Shown one piece after another: positions 1 through 13,600 of a stretch of DNA of 64,000 nt; the stretch's first letter is position 1, and every line of letters starts with the position of its first letter. A model generated the notes under the pieces. It searched no databases. It worked only from the letters and a program-made list of their open reading frames with translations, and was not told where the DNA came from. Source of the stretch: Sympetrum striolatum (taxonomy: Eukaryota > Arthropoda > Insecta > Odonata > Libellulidae); assembly GCA_947579665.1 (NCBI GenBank), contig OX388343.1, forward strand, positions 92,546,254 through 92,610,253, given 5' to 3'. The position numbers and the translations under genes are program-made.

Positions 1-3000
1 GCGTTTTCCGATAGCGTCGCGACTGATTGGCGGGCTATTCGTCCATACTTCCATCAGTATGAGAACTCCATATTTTTTTCGGACCGCATTGGAAAAGGCC
101 GTAATGAAACTTTATTCACCAGGCCTGGAAAACAGTTCGACTGAAATCGACCTATTGATTACCGATGGGTGGTGCAACTGGTCATTACGTCGCTTCGTCA
201 AACATATCATGATTTTAATCGGTACACATATTTAACTTCCTAATAGAGTTTCAAAAAACTTACAATATACTTCAAACTATGAAATTAAAAATAAAAAAGC
301 TTAAATACAATTTTATCCGAAGGTATCTTCCATTTCTGTTGATCGCAGTCGTAAATAATTCATCGTGGTAAGCCGTGGTAATCATCGTGGTAAGCCACCA
401 AGGATTGCTACGTTGACTCGAAGAGATATGGAGACACCGAAAATCTGCGCAAGAAGAGAGTGCATGATGATCAATAACGTAGTTAAGAATACTCATTCTA
501 TTTCAAAAGTGTGTATTTAAGTCCACGCGAGCTAGGCAGCCAAAAGAGAAATGAGGTAATCTTTCCATCATTGTAAGTAATCATTTTATCCGATTATTTC
601 TCATTTCCCTTCGAGGGAAACGTTTTGAAGGCATAATCCAGTAAATATACGTTTAAGCAGTGGATTTTCACACTTAGAAAAATGATTAACACCATATTAT
701 GAGTTATAAGTGGCATCAGCTCTCGACCAAAACTTTTCCTTATTGTGGAAAGACTTAACTTTAACAACCTTCATACCGGCTTCGATTTTCTTAAGGTTAG
801 TAGAAATATCAAACATTTGTGCTCTTATTTACTTACTACAGATCAAGGGAGTCTGAACTACGACTGATCATAGAATCTCAGAGAATGAGTTTCCGGACCG
901 CATGTAGTACTCCGTCGTACTTCGAAATTTAAGCACACCTAAAATTGTAAGCTCAATTATATGTAAACTGACCGTAGTCTTTTCATTTCCTGTGATTGAT
1001 TCTGATTAAATTTGCTTTTATACCGGAGTGAATAAGTTTCTGGATTTAGAAGACGAACGAAAATTTCAAATGTGAAATCGCCATCCGGACTCGAGTTGGT
1101 CACCCATGCTTTATATAGGTGTAGTTAATTGAGTTAAATTTCAAGTTATGTTAAATTTAATTACGTAAAATTTGTTAATCACTTCTCAGCTGGATGGAAT
1201 AAACATAGAAGTTCTTGCGAAGGAAACCTGTGGTTGAAATAAATCGTTCAGACAGTATAATTTTACTTTTTCTTTATTACCTACATATTCTTGCAGGGTT
1301 AAGAAGAGAGGATACCAAGTAAAGTCTCTTTACAAAAATGGGAAAAATAAATACCGATACATTCTTTCTATAATAAATCATATACAATATTAAATTCATT
1401 TATACCCGCCCTCCTAAGCCATTTGATACATTTTTTCACATTCAATTTTATCCAAATTTCATGGATTATTTCCATTCACACTCACGGACGCACACTCTCA
1501 CGAACATAAGCTCGTATTTTATAGCGATAGCTTCACAAGCTGCTTTATTCCGAATTTACTAATTTTATTATTTTATTCTCATCTTTCACATCCCAGCATT
1601 GGTCCATACACAGAAAAACATATATCTTACAAAGGACACTAAAATTTCAATCTTGAGTTATCTTCTTCAAATTAATGCGCCGCGGCAATGAGAATAGCCT
1701 ACGCTATAGGTAGCGCTTCTTCACCTTGGCTCTGGTAAAATTATTACAAACGCATGTTGTTAAATGATTACCTTTCTTGAAAAAACAGCTCCGCATTCAT
1801 CGAGTTAGTAGGCAATCAAGATGTGGCGAAAAATAGAACGAAATCACAACTTCAATGGCAGTGAACGATTCGATTTCTTGAGATAAAGGCAGCGAATTTA
1901 AGCTCGGAACATCCTTTCACACAGTAAATGTTTAAAAAAAAGTTTTACATTTGCTCATTCAGTACACTCAAATAGATATACTTTAGAAAACGTACAGGTA
2001 AATGTGTTAGAATTCACAAAAATTTCGATTCCTTTAATTTTCAAACGACTCGAAAAAATGTCTCAAATTTTCAGAATAACCTCATATGAAAAAGTCAACC
2101 GTAAGAATCCGTCAAGTTTGTTAGACATTTATTTAGACAAAAAATTTATAATTCGTGTCCGACCATATCAATCGGAAGCTCAAAAACATTTTCCCAAAAA
2201 TTGATTCGAATAGATTGAAAATATCGTACAATTATACAATTTAGAGATTACCCTAAGGCACGGGCCATGTACTCTCGATGTAAATAAGAATTTATTATCA
2301 CGTTTTAGAGGTTCGCTCAGCTTTGCCTCTGATGCCAAATAAAAGAGCGAGTCAACAACATTTCATTAGGTTAACATTTGTATACAAGATGCAGGCAAGT
2401 ATTGAGCTTTTCTAAGTTACCACAATTGATATGTCCGTTAATATCGACTTTAAGTACGATGATGATTAAAATTCCTTTCTTTCTTGGGCATCTAAACGGG
2501 CACAACATGACTTGGACTCCGATAAAAAATCACAAATACTAACAAAGCGTTTCCGATACGAATCGCCGAGGTCTGCCACCGCGGTGGTCAGTGCAAACTA
2601 AGAACACCGAGATGTCAAACCTTATCGGAGTCCGTGTCGTGCAGAACCAACTAAGTTACTTTCCTCACTACCTGGTGAAGAGTTAGAAAGTGATTTTTCA
2701 TTTTCTAAAGTTTATTTTTTCCTTAGGATATATTGTCCTTAACGATCGAGAGATGTAGTGTTCATTATACAGTTGGTCTTAGCCTGGATATCTCGAGATT
2801 TCAGAGGAATTAGATACTCTTCCACCTGCAGAGCATGATTGTCTCTGTCAGCGAATTAATGGAATTCGACTTCAGAGGCATATCGTAAAAACTAATAAAT
2901 TTCATCGAATCACCACTCTTGCACCTCTGGATGCCAGAGCTCAAGAGATGATTTTTTTCCTCGATTTCAAGATCAAAGAATAATTTGCATGGAGAGCCAT

Positions 3001-3642
3001 CCGCGGACCTTCGAAGATCGAACTAGTGCTCCGAAGTCTTTGGCCGGCAAGTAGTAAAAAGACTAGATTTCTTTCGATCAAACTCAATCACATCGCCCGT
3101 TGCAAATACTGCGGACGATTTAGGAGCACTTTTACAATCTAGGGAAGTATGGAAAGGCAGAGCGAAGTATCCGCACCATTTCCATTAAACACAATATAGA
3201 TTCTAAAAAAGTTGCGGAATTGGCTCTCTCCAATAAGATCACACCAAAGATGAGATCTGATAAGATGAAAAAAGATAAAAATCCGAAGGAAACAATCTGA
3301 TAGACAGTTCATTTTTCTTTTAGAGGGATATTGTTCCATCTAATCTGGCTCGTAGAAACACGACTGCCTTATAAGGCTTAGCGAGACAATGACACACATG
3401 CGTGGAAACAAACAAATCAATCGAATCCCAATTCAAGAAAGTGCAACACTTATAATGAGAACCGTGATTCAGTTCCTCTACTTAGCCTAGTGCTACCGAT
3501 GTAGTTCTTATTCCCAGTTCCCAGAAAGTAGAAATGTCATCAGGTACTGACTTGGGGTAGCTAAGACTGATATGCGTCATGGTGTACACAAGCCATGCAC
3601 ACATGCATGGATCAAGGCATTTTCGTCGGATGAAGATGAAGT
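1..3642. other. 3' flank, no gene recognised
   Basis: AT-rich sequence with short open frames only and no protein family recognised on either strand. Any extended 3' UTR of the receptor gene, or the intergenic space to the next gene, would lie here. Confidence 0.6.
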
Positions 3643-3648
3643 TTTAAT
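3643..3648 (-). terminator. Possible poly(A) signal ATTAAA of the RYK/Drl gene
   Basis: This is the nearest canonical-type hexamer I found downstream of the stop on the minus strand, about 0.9 kb beyond it. The next AATAAA on that strand is near 2709-2714. No transcript evidence is available, so the 3' UTR length is a guess. Confidence 0.2.
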
Positions 3649-3869
3649 AAAATTTACGGCTGGAGGAAGAAAGAATCGCAAGCTCTTTATAAGAATTGAC
3701 AACAAGTTGAATAACCGCATAGGAACATCGCGGTCGTTGAAGTCATCGAGGGTCGACCACCGCGCATTCCATCGAGTACCACCAATTACGACCTGTAAAT
3801 CATAACTCACAAAACCTCTCATCCGTTCTCATCTTCAAATAACGGGTAAAACACACTGTTAGTGTTCAT

Positions 3870-4528
3870 CATTTGAAGTCAGCCTGACAATCAAGATGCA
3901 GCAAAGTAAACGTCTGTCGTCGGGAAAAAATCCCGCGGACCACACAAGCAACCATCGAGACATAAAGTTCGTCAACTACTTCAAAAAGGCAAGCTCTCTT
4001 CCACCACATCACACGCCCGTCAGCGCGCTTTCCTCTGGTAACACGACCTTCGACAAATCCCCCATTTTTAGCGGGATCCATTGTTGGAGGGCCGATTCAA
4101 TCAACCAGTCTCTTTCCCCAAATAGGGGTCTTCTCCCCTCCCGGGAAAGGGTACGCGGAGAGCAGGGAGGGATGCGACTCTTTAAATAGATTCACTTTGG
4201 TCTCTTTTTTTACTAAAGTAGAATTCACAGCCTCGATAGGACAAGGGAATCGTTGGGGGAGGGGAGATGTCTGCAGAGTCGACGGCGCTACCGGAGGGCG
4301 TGCGCGTCATTACTCCGTCTCGGTCGATCGGAAGGGGGAGATCCTCTTCTTTCTCCACACCGATGAAATGAGGGAAAAAATGAAGAAACGCATCCGCCTG
4401 AGTGGAATGGCGCGACGGTTCCGACTTTTTTTCCGCACGAGGTTAGGAAAAGCGAGGTTCTTTCAGTGCCCATTTCATGGGGAAGCGCTGCTTTTTCCGT
4501 GCTTGAGGAGGGACCTTTGATGTATATT
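3870..4528. other. CpG-richer stretch next to the receptor stop codon
   Basis: Base composition is clearly higher in GC and CpG than the surroundings. Several open frames overlap on both strands, as expected where stop codons are rare, but none resembles a known protein. It is most simply the 3' UTR of the receptor gene on the minus strand. Confidence 0.4.
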
Positions 4529-4640
4529 TTACACGTAGCGCGTCAGCTGATTGTAGAATTCCGTGAGACAAGCGTTGAGCTGCTGGAACGTGGGCCTCTC
4601 CTCCGGACTCATTGCCCAGCAATAGGCCATAACGGCGAAT
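4529..4640 (-). CDS. RYK/Drl exon J: final exon and stop codon
   Basis: The exon begins with the A that completes CT|A (Leu), after acceptor cgttcacag. It reads FAVMAYCWAMSPEERPTFQQ and LNACLTEFYNQLTRYV, then TAA at 4529-4531. The MAYCWA...ERPTF motif is the last helix of the kinase fold. The tail ending in Tyr-Val is shared with RYK/Drl and resembles a C-terminal PDZ-binding end; that function is inferred only. Confidence 0.97.
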
Positions 4641-7600
4641 CTGTGAACGAAATAAATAAGATTTGAATAAGTAAAATTCACATTGAATAAGAATTTGGGG
4701 GCTTTCCCTTTTTTCAACTCTTTTCATGGATTATACAACGGCAATCATATTTGGACGAAAGTCCGTCAACATAATAATATGTAAACATAATTTTGAAATT
4801 GAAATTACGATAGGTATATATTATAGGTAGGTAGGAAGGTGGTAGGTAGCTGTATCCACAATATGCGGCGCTATCTGTCACCAGAATTTTACACTTCTCC
4901 TTCTCGGCGTTTATGCAAGAAAAAATAAGTTTGGGAACTTTTTGAATGTAGCAGGACAAGCATTCAGTTTAACACGATTTCTTAAAATCATCACGATCAC
5001 AGCTTAAATTAAAATTCTTAATGTTGAAATTCACAGACAGAGGTGGTGAAAATGTTATCATCAAATGCAAATGAGGTACACAAATATGAGGAGGATGAGA
5101 AGTGAAGTCCCAAAAGTATATTTTATTTTCCTCACTGAGTCAGAATTCTTTTAGCAGAAAAATATACGTATTTCACAACTCAGAATATTTCGTTTCTGTT
5201 TAAGCAGCTTTTTATTATCACAGTCATAAACAAGACAGAAAAACGGAATGAAAGAAATTTCTCTGTCAAAAGGCAAATAAAAATATTTATTCCATTCATC
5301 AAGTTATGATAGAAATAACTATCACCTTCCTAATGGAAAAAGTTTGTAATTGAATTTCGTACGAGGTATTGGTAAAGGAGGACTTTTTTTCTTCTTACTA
5401 CGAGTCTCTTAAAACCCATTGTAACAACCTAAAATAAGTACCAGACGCTCGATAATAGATCATTTCCAGAAAAGTCAACGCAAGATTCTGAAACAATCTT
5501 AAATTATACTTAATCTGTTAGTTATCTATTGCTATGATTCGCAAATTTTACACATCAACTTCATTAATTCACTTGAAATATTACTCTTGACTGCTGCAAA
5601 TTATAGATGCCAATCGGAGTTTTCATTGAAGAAGTCTTCGTTGGAATTAGGTATTCACATGCTACGTTGATTTATTTTGTGAGTTATTTCATTTGAGGAT
5701 TTTTTAAATTGCTCTTTCATTAAAAATAGGAAACAATCACATATTTTGGAAACTTAACGCTGAATTGCTAACGGTAACCCTATTAATACGTAGTCAATAT
5801 TACCTTCGGCTAAATTTGCAAACGAATGTTGTATGTGCCTATATAGATTATTTTAAGTTCCCCCATCTTTGTGACTAACTTCCGACTATAAACCCATCAT
5901 TACTGGGGAAAAAAGCAGATTTTTTCCGACGCGCGGCGTCTGTCGGAAGTTTTTCTTTCACAGGAAGTTGGCCCGCACGTGGTCTAGACTCAACTATTCA
6001 GAGCGTTCTTGAGACTGGAAATTTTGAGAAAATAGACAAATTTAATGCTGAATTCTTGGTAGGGTGTCTATTCAGTTTTTCTCATGACCTAAGATTTTAA
6101 TAATAAGGCTAGCCGGTAATGTAACATACATTATTTAAATATTTTACCACTAGATTACTAACAGGATGGAGGGCCACAACTTTCTATACACCCTATTCCT
6201 TTAAACACATTGCTAATCGAAATATGGCGAGCCTAATACGTAAATACGATATGTGTTTATTTACCTTGGTGACAAAATTGATTTCCTTTAATGAGTAAAA
6301 ATATGGCTGCATCGAAAGAAATCAATCGGTTTAAATTAACGATGGGTAAAGAGAGACTTCAAGGGCACTTCTATGACACGTGACTTTTGATAAGGACGGG
6401 AAATGAAGCTCGAGTAATTTTTAAGCTCATCGAATGACTCAATTAGTTGCTTATTTCTCGAGGGATAAATGGCATAGCGAAGACAAAAGAACACACAAAC
6501 TTAAAGGATTGAGCCTTAATTATCTGAGATTACGTAGAAAGCTAGTCCCATTAAAGAGGAGATCTTGATGGAGGACTTCCGTAGCACTTTTTAACACGCA
6601 AGGGAACTTTTAATCGTAATTTCTCTCTTCTCGACTCGTACAACGCAATCAGTGCCCTCGTCTACGAAAGTGTTTTTTTAAAACTGGAGTTTTATAAATA
6701 ATATAACTCACAAGAGTTTCCTGTCAAGGTAATATATACCGTTTATACGTTTAATGCAAGTATGTGCATTTTATCCACAGGGAATACTCAAGATTGTATT
6801 AAAATATACATTAGAGGAATTTAATGTGCAATTTCCATCATAATAAATAGGCGGCAAATTACACTGGTGAATTTGATGACTTTACAGATGATTTTCTGAA
6901 GTATGAAACTTTCATAAATTCTGACATACTTTTCTGTTTTCCAATAAAGTATATTGGTATATTCCATAAAATAGTAAGTAAATATTGTTCTCTTTAAATT
7001 TCATAATATAGAACAGAAAATACATTTTCTTCGATGTTCTAAGTAATATTTCAAATTTCTATTCACCAGTCTTCTTTGTTACTTTTCGTGATCATTACAG
7101 CTCATCTAAATTTATTTCCGAGAGGAGAAGGGGAAACCGAACCTAAATAATTATTATTTTCCCCGATTTATCAACGCTGCGTGAAAAATACCCGTAGCAT
7201 TGCATAGAGAGGGATGAAAAATTTTAATCAAACGAAAACATGCAACAGTACCAATAATAGGATAAATTCAAGAGCAGATTTAAAAACTTAAGAAATATAT
7301 ATCGAATCAATGTTTTGCGACAATGGTGCACTTACAGTTCATCGGGGCAGTTGAGCGGCTGTGCTAACCTATAGCCTTCGCTGAGGAAAGATGCCATTTC
7401 GAACGGATCCACCTCAGAGTAGGGTTGCTGCGCTAGAGTAGTCAGCTCCCACAGCATTACTCCAAACGACCACTGAAAAACAGGCAATGTAATCATGACA
7501 TAAATGAATGCTTATCAATAAAGAAGCAGAATGAAAAGCAACGACACATTTTAGTTGCTGTTATTGCGACTTCAACAAGTGAAAGCGGATAGTTCCACGT

Positions 7601-10600
7601 GACCAAATATGGAAACCGTAAAAATAAATCCACAATAGAGAAATATTTCAACGTATTTGCGATAATTAATGACATTAGGCATTTAAAGTTCACATTAGCA
7701 TATACCTCTGATAATGCAAAAACAAGAACTTTTTTGAAAAAAGAATAATTAGGTGTAAAAGGGTTTGGAGCACTCATGCCCGTTCTCTGTATCATTACTG
7801 TATTCCCTCTTTCACATTTGTTTCTGTTTAATGAACTAAAATAATTTATGTTATGAGTAGTAATGTGCCTTGTACTGGCGATAGTGCTACCAAGCTTAAT
7901 TTGAGAAAAGTTAATGTTCATTTAATTGAGCCAAACTTAACTATTTTTAAGATATGCTTGGCTTATATGGGCACCAGGGTATTTAACTCGTTACCTCAAT
8001 ATTTAATCAAAGTCACAACTCATTAAAGATTCTTTCTCTTGTTAAGTTTTTGTTTCTAGGTAATGAGAGAATTGTTAGTCTTTTATCAGTTAATAGTTGT
8101 ATATTATTTTTTATGTTCTGGTTATATTACTTTATTAATAACTTCTTTGTTATTATCTTGCTAAGTGATTAATAAATAATTGTTGATTCTCAAATTTCCG
8201 TTACGTTTTTTCCCTCAGTTATTTTTAATGCATATATATTTTGTACGATGGTCGACTCGAAACAGGTTCTAACCAGAGCATTCAGAATATTTTTGTAAAG
8301 CAATTGTTACATATTTGTTTGTGTGGGAAGCAATAAATATAATCTAATAATAATATGTTACCCGCTTCAAATCTTAAAACTGCCAACCCATGACGAAAAG
8401 ACGCACTTTCAAGTATGCCAAGTTTTGGTTGGAATATCGTATCCCTGGGATACTATCCCACATCAACTCGGAAAAATTCAGAACTTCAACTACGAACCCC
8501 CAAATTAACAAATGATATCTTAAGGAGACTCTTTAGAGATACGCAACCTTTCCATCATACCTTTCAAATTTCCCACCCTCTTGAAACAACTACGGGAACG
8601 TAGGAACAATGGAGCGTGATCAAGGGTCATTTATCTCGTTAGATTTCATCAAACTCGTTCCCCTTTCTCGGTGGAATACGGAAAAACCCATGGTTTTCGA
8701 ACGAAACGAGGCTTCAAGACAAAAAATTATAATTGCCCCCAAAGTTCTTCATCTACGATGACCAAACAGTTCAACTCCGGAGGCGGTAGTCGGCATCACG
8801 GAACCGATGTGTGTCGTAGGGAAAAAGATATCACGGAGGAGGGAATGAACCCGAGGGAAAGCGTGTCTTGAAGCAGGAAAGCGATACTCACCACGTCTGA
8901 AGCGGTCGAGAAGGTCTTTTGCTGCAGGGACTCCGCTGCAAGCCACTTGACTGGTCTGTTCTCATTGTCGCCGAGACAGTGGTAATCCGCTGGGAAGAGA
9001 TCTCGGGAAAGAGCGTTGTCGGTGATCTGCACACGCAGCTTCTCGTCGACTCTGTGGGAGAAGAAATCGATTCGAAAAGATGAAAAGAAATTCTTTTCCG
9101 TGCAGCGCAAACCAGAGAGTATCTGACGCCGAAGGAAAAGAAAACTTGGGAAGCGTTATGCATCGCTTCCATAGGAGTTCTGACATATTCAAGCAAGAAG
9201 TATACTGATACTGAAGAACGTATATATAACATCTCACACTTTAAATTGGGTAGGATAAATATATACTTCATTTTTTCAATAAAATTTTATTTGCTGTTGT
9301 TAACTTTGAAAGGTATTCTCATCAACAAATTTACAATTTTTCTTTGGGGGGATGTGGGGGATAGCTTTATAAGGAATAGGGTAAAGAAAGTGATGAGTAT
9401 ACACCATGGAGCAGACCAGCCAAATGGCCAAAATGCTAATCAAGATTCCAGTATTTAGTAAACTGGGACTTCTTGGATCGTTTGTGAAAATTCAACAGAA
9501 TATGGTTTTGCGTTTTTATTATCGATTCTTATATCAAGAAAAAGTTGAAAAATGTTCATTATTTAAAGAGTATTTGAACTAAAATGTTTTCAACATTACA
9601 CACATGACATCTGCTCCAAATTTAGATAGTTATGGCAACAAAATCAATCGAATGGGAGACTTATTTTCCGTGGTCATTCCGAAGCTAACTATTTGAGCAA
9701 AATTTTAAGCTCCCCAACCTGAAATGGTTTTGAAATACCATTTAATTCCCATTCAGACGAATTAACGCCTCATTAAAACACTTCGAATCAAAGAAGTCGA
9801 TCCGATGCAGTCGTTAAAGTCTTTGAAAGACGCCAACCATTTGAAGTCGGAGGAAAAGCCCTCTCTGACGGTCTGTTTCGACCCCAACGTAAGTATATCA
9901 AAGGAAGCGTAAAAAATAATGCAAAAGGATGAGAAGCACTCACACGCAGTTCCGTGTCGCGAGATCTCTGTGCACGATGCCTTTCTTGTGCAGGAAATGC
10001 ATTCCCCTCAACACCTGAAGGGCCATGTCCACCACTTCCTGCGTCGTCAGGGTGTGAGCCACTCCTTCCGGACAAAGTTTGCACTTCTGCAAAAACCTGC
10101 GGAGGGAAATAGGAAATGAAACCTTTGATCCGATTCTGCGTGAATGATCACGCATCGGTATTAATTGATGCGGGTCTGCAGCGGAAACCCTTCCTTCAAC
10201 AGGAACACGCCAGCTCAAAGCGATTTCCGCTCGAATGGGCTTCCACCGCATTACCGGTGCGATTTTTACACACATTCTTTCGCGGAGTATCACGAGATTG
10301 AGTTTTTACGTACAAAACTGAGTGAGGGAGAATTTCAATAAGGAAAATTATGTTTTCTTTCCGTGGTTTTGAAAGCATTTCTATGTCATACGGCGCGAAA
10401 TCGCGCATGAATTACCGCCAGCCACACTTTGATCTAGAAACGCGAAATGGCTTTATTTAGAAGTCTGGATACCCGAAGTAAATACTATAGAGGTGGTACT
10501 GCTTATGTAGATAACTTTATCCTTTGAGAAGGATATCTCGTGAATTCTCCACAAAATCTCGACAACAAGGTTGAAGAAAAGAATTCAGGTGAAGGAAGAA

Positions 10601-13600
10601 CGATGATTTTAAGATAGATCATCCGAAACAATACCTTGAGGTGAAATGAACGTTTTCTATTCAATTCGAGACAAGATTATTGATTCCATGTAGACTAGAT
10701 ACGAAAGAAAGATCTCGAAGATCGGCTATGTGAATAATACGCGAGACAAAAGATATTTAGGTTTATCAATTTTCTTTTCGGTGGAATAGCTTCAATCTCT
10801 GTAAGTTATACGACGAATAATTATACATAAATAGGAATGAAAACAATATATAGAAATTAATCATAACATTACTCTTAATATCAAAATGAAGAAATATCGT
10901 CGAATGCTTCTTAAGTTTCCATGATAGATGGTTATCTGTAAGGGCCTCACCTTTTGAGATTTGTGTAGCCGGAGTAGGGGTAGATGAGGAAGGGCGCTGT
11001 GCGATCTTCGATGGACACTCCAAGGACCGAAAGGACATGCTGGTGTGAGAGGGCGTACAGCGAAAGGCCCTCCTGCAGAAGAATGGAAACCTGCACCGCC
11101 GATGCCTGGTCTGCAGAGCCAACGAGTCGAAAGAAAGAAATAACATTACATTCACTGTGATACACTAACAGCAATATAAAAAAGAGACAATGAATCCTTT
11201 CGGACAGAACTTTTTTCACGGCGTGAAATTCATAGAAATTAAAAATACTTAAAACCTACGCAACATTTAGGAGCTGCATCGTAAAAGATAAAGTCTCAGC
11301 TTTTACTGATTCGTGATGTTATCGAAACATGCACCGTAATTTAGAACCTGATGTCAAAAACGAAATCAACAAAATAATTAATATATTTTCTTGACATTTA
11401 TATAAAGCTGCGAACTTTTAAGGGAATCATACGATTCATTTTCTAAAAGAGCTCTGACTCCAGTCAATCGTAAGCTAACGTACGATATTAGGCTCGTAAA
11501 GAGAGCAGTAGATGGTTTCTATGGATGTCATTTAAGAAATAAGAATCGTAAATGTTTCCTTACAAAAGGTAATAAATTGCAGTCATTAGTTATCAGTTGG
11601 GTTATCCTAAATCAATTTCTGCAAAAAATCTGAGATGTTACTAAAAAGAAGCTTCAGCTGCAATAATTATAATAAGCAAGCATAAGTAGACATTTTAACG
11701 GAAGAAAGATTCAATCACTGGAATGGATGAGAGTCTAGTTAAATAACGTAATTAAATAATAGAAATAGAAATTGTTTTCTCCAAAAATAAAGTTTCGCGG
11801 CCAAATGATTTTTAAGAAATTTTGCATTTCGTTATAGAAAACTTTTAAAAATAATAGAGTACGACTCAATGCAAAGTATACATCGTTAGGTCGTTAATAT
11901 TTTTGAGACATGGGTGTATGAAATCCCCAAAGAATGTATTCGAGTAACTTTAAGGATCTCATAATTAATGTTAATCGAAACGTTTTCACATTGACACGTC
12001 GAAAGACCCGGAAAACAGAATGGTAAGGCTGATGAAATTCTCGCGGAATTAGCTCCGAGGCGTGATTTCCGGCCAAATATTCGATTTCAATTTATAATCA
12101 CACGTAGAGTTAATGATTTCAGAGGAAAATAAGCGAAGAATAACATCTTCATAATGACCAGGACATGTAAAATGCTAATCGGACCCTGACCGCTAATTTT
12201 TAATATGGATAGACTTTTCACGGAGGTAATTTTAATTATAAAAGGTCATTTACAGTTATGGGCGGAGGATTTAATTTTAGAAGCTAATTCAATTAGCAGA
12301 GAGTGGACATTGTAAAATAAATATTTATGACCGAAATGACATTCACGGAGAAATCCCTTGGCATTTTGTCTCACGTGGCACAAAAACATGCAAGAATCCC
12401 AAAAATATGTATACATAGGATTAAAACAGACTTCGAAATGACTACGAAAAGGGAATAGCTTTTTCATAGTCGTTAAGAAGTATTTCTGCTGATTCTCTTT
12501 GGTGCGAAAACACTCTCGACTTAAGTTCCCATTGGTTACTGAATTAACAAAGCGCATATAATGCATTTTCAATACTAATATGAACAATTCTTCGGGAAGT
12601 TTTTATTTTTGGTAATGTCAACGAAAAACGAGAAACTATTTGGAGCGTATCACACTTAGAATGCACCCTACTTTAACAGGCAAAAGCTTGTCAAAATTTA
12701 CCGAATTCATACGGTAGTTTCTATGAAAAGCCTAACAAACAAGTATTCAAATTTTTCAAGAGACAAATTAAAGTCGTGTAGCACATCACGAAGTTACACG
12801 CAGCAAAGTTATGGTACAAGACAACAACCTAAAATAAGTAAATAAATTCATGCACTCGATTTAGCATGATAGCTTGATTATTATCCTCGCTGGAATCCAC
12901 TCTTTATTTTTCCAAATTTCCATCGAGGAAGCCCGAGAAGACCTCCGATTGATCACACGGATGGCCAGCAAGAGAAACCCCATGCCATCCCACCAAAAAC
13001 CAACAAAAGGCAGGAAGTTAAACCAATTATTAATCCGCACCTGTCACAGTCTTGACGATGACCTCCTGCTCCTCGCCGTCCATTCCTGTGTAAGTCCCGC
13101 GATACACTCTCCCGAAGGTGCCTTCGAGGACGACGCTTCGCAGCCGAACCCGACACCTGAAAAAAAGATTAACGGAGTTTATAAGCAAAGGCGTTCTCAT
13201 TGTGGAAAGAGACGGCTCACAAATCACTGGTGCTCGTGAATCATTCGTCGTTATGAAGGCACAAATCCAGACATTGCAAAAAAAAGAAGAATGAAATGTT
13301 GGGGCAAACGCTTGGCTGGATAAAGTGGACGGGACCGCGCCTTGGTTTGCAGAAATTCGGGACTACATTATGCGGGAAAATGAATGAACTGATGAATGAG
13401 ATTTCCGAAGCTGTTTTCGTTGCCCGTTAGCCCGGAACATTACTCATTATCTGGATTCGCGAGGGGAGGAACCATAATATGAAATTGATTACTCTTTAAA
13501 GCAGTATTTTAACTAGGCGCATTTAGGACCTCGTCCATGGGAGGACCTCGATGAAGATTGTGCTGAAAAACTTCATATTAATACATATATTCGTGAACGA

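Noticed and set aside
3572..4189. Overlapping open frames on both strands beside the receptor stop codon
   Set aside because: They are explained by higher GC content in the probable 3' UTR and resemble no protein.
5925..5955. GC-rich hairpin TTCCGAC...GTCGGAA as an RNA gene
   Set aside because: Seven-base stem only, with no further structure around it.
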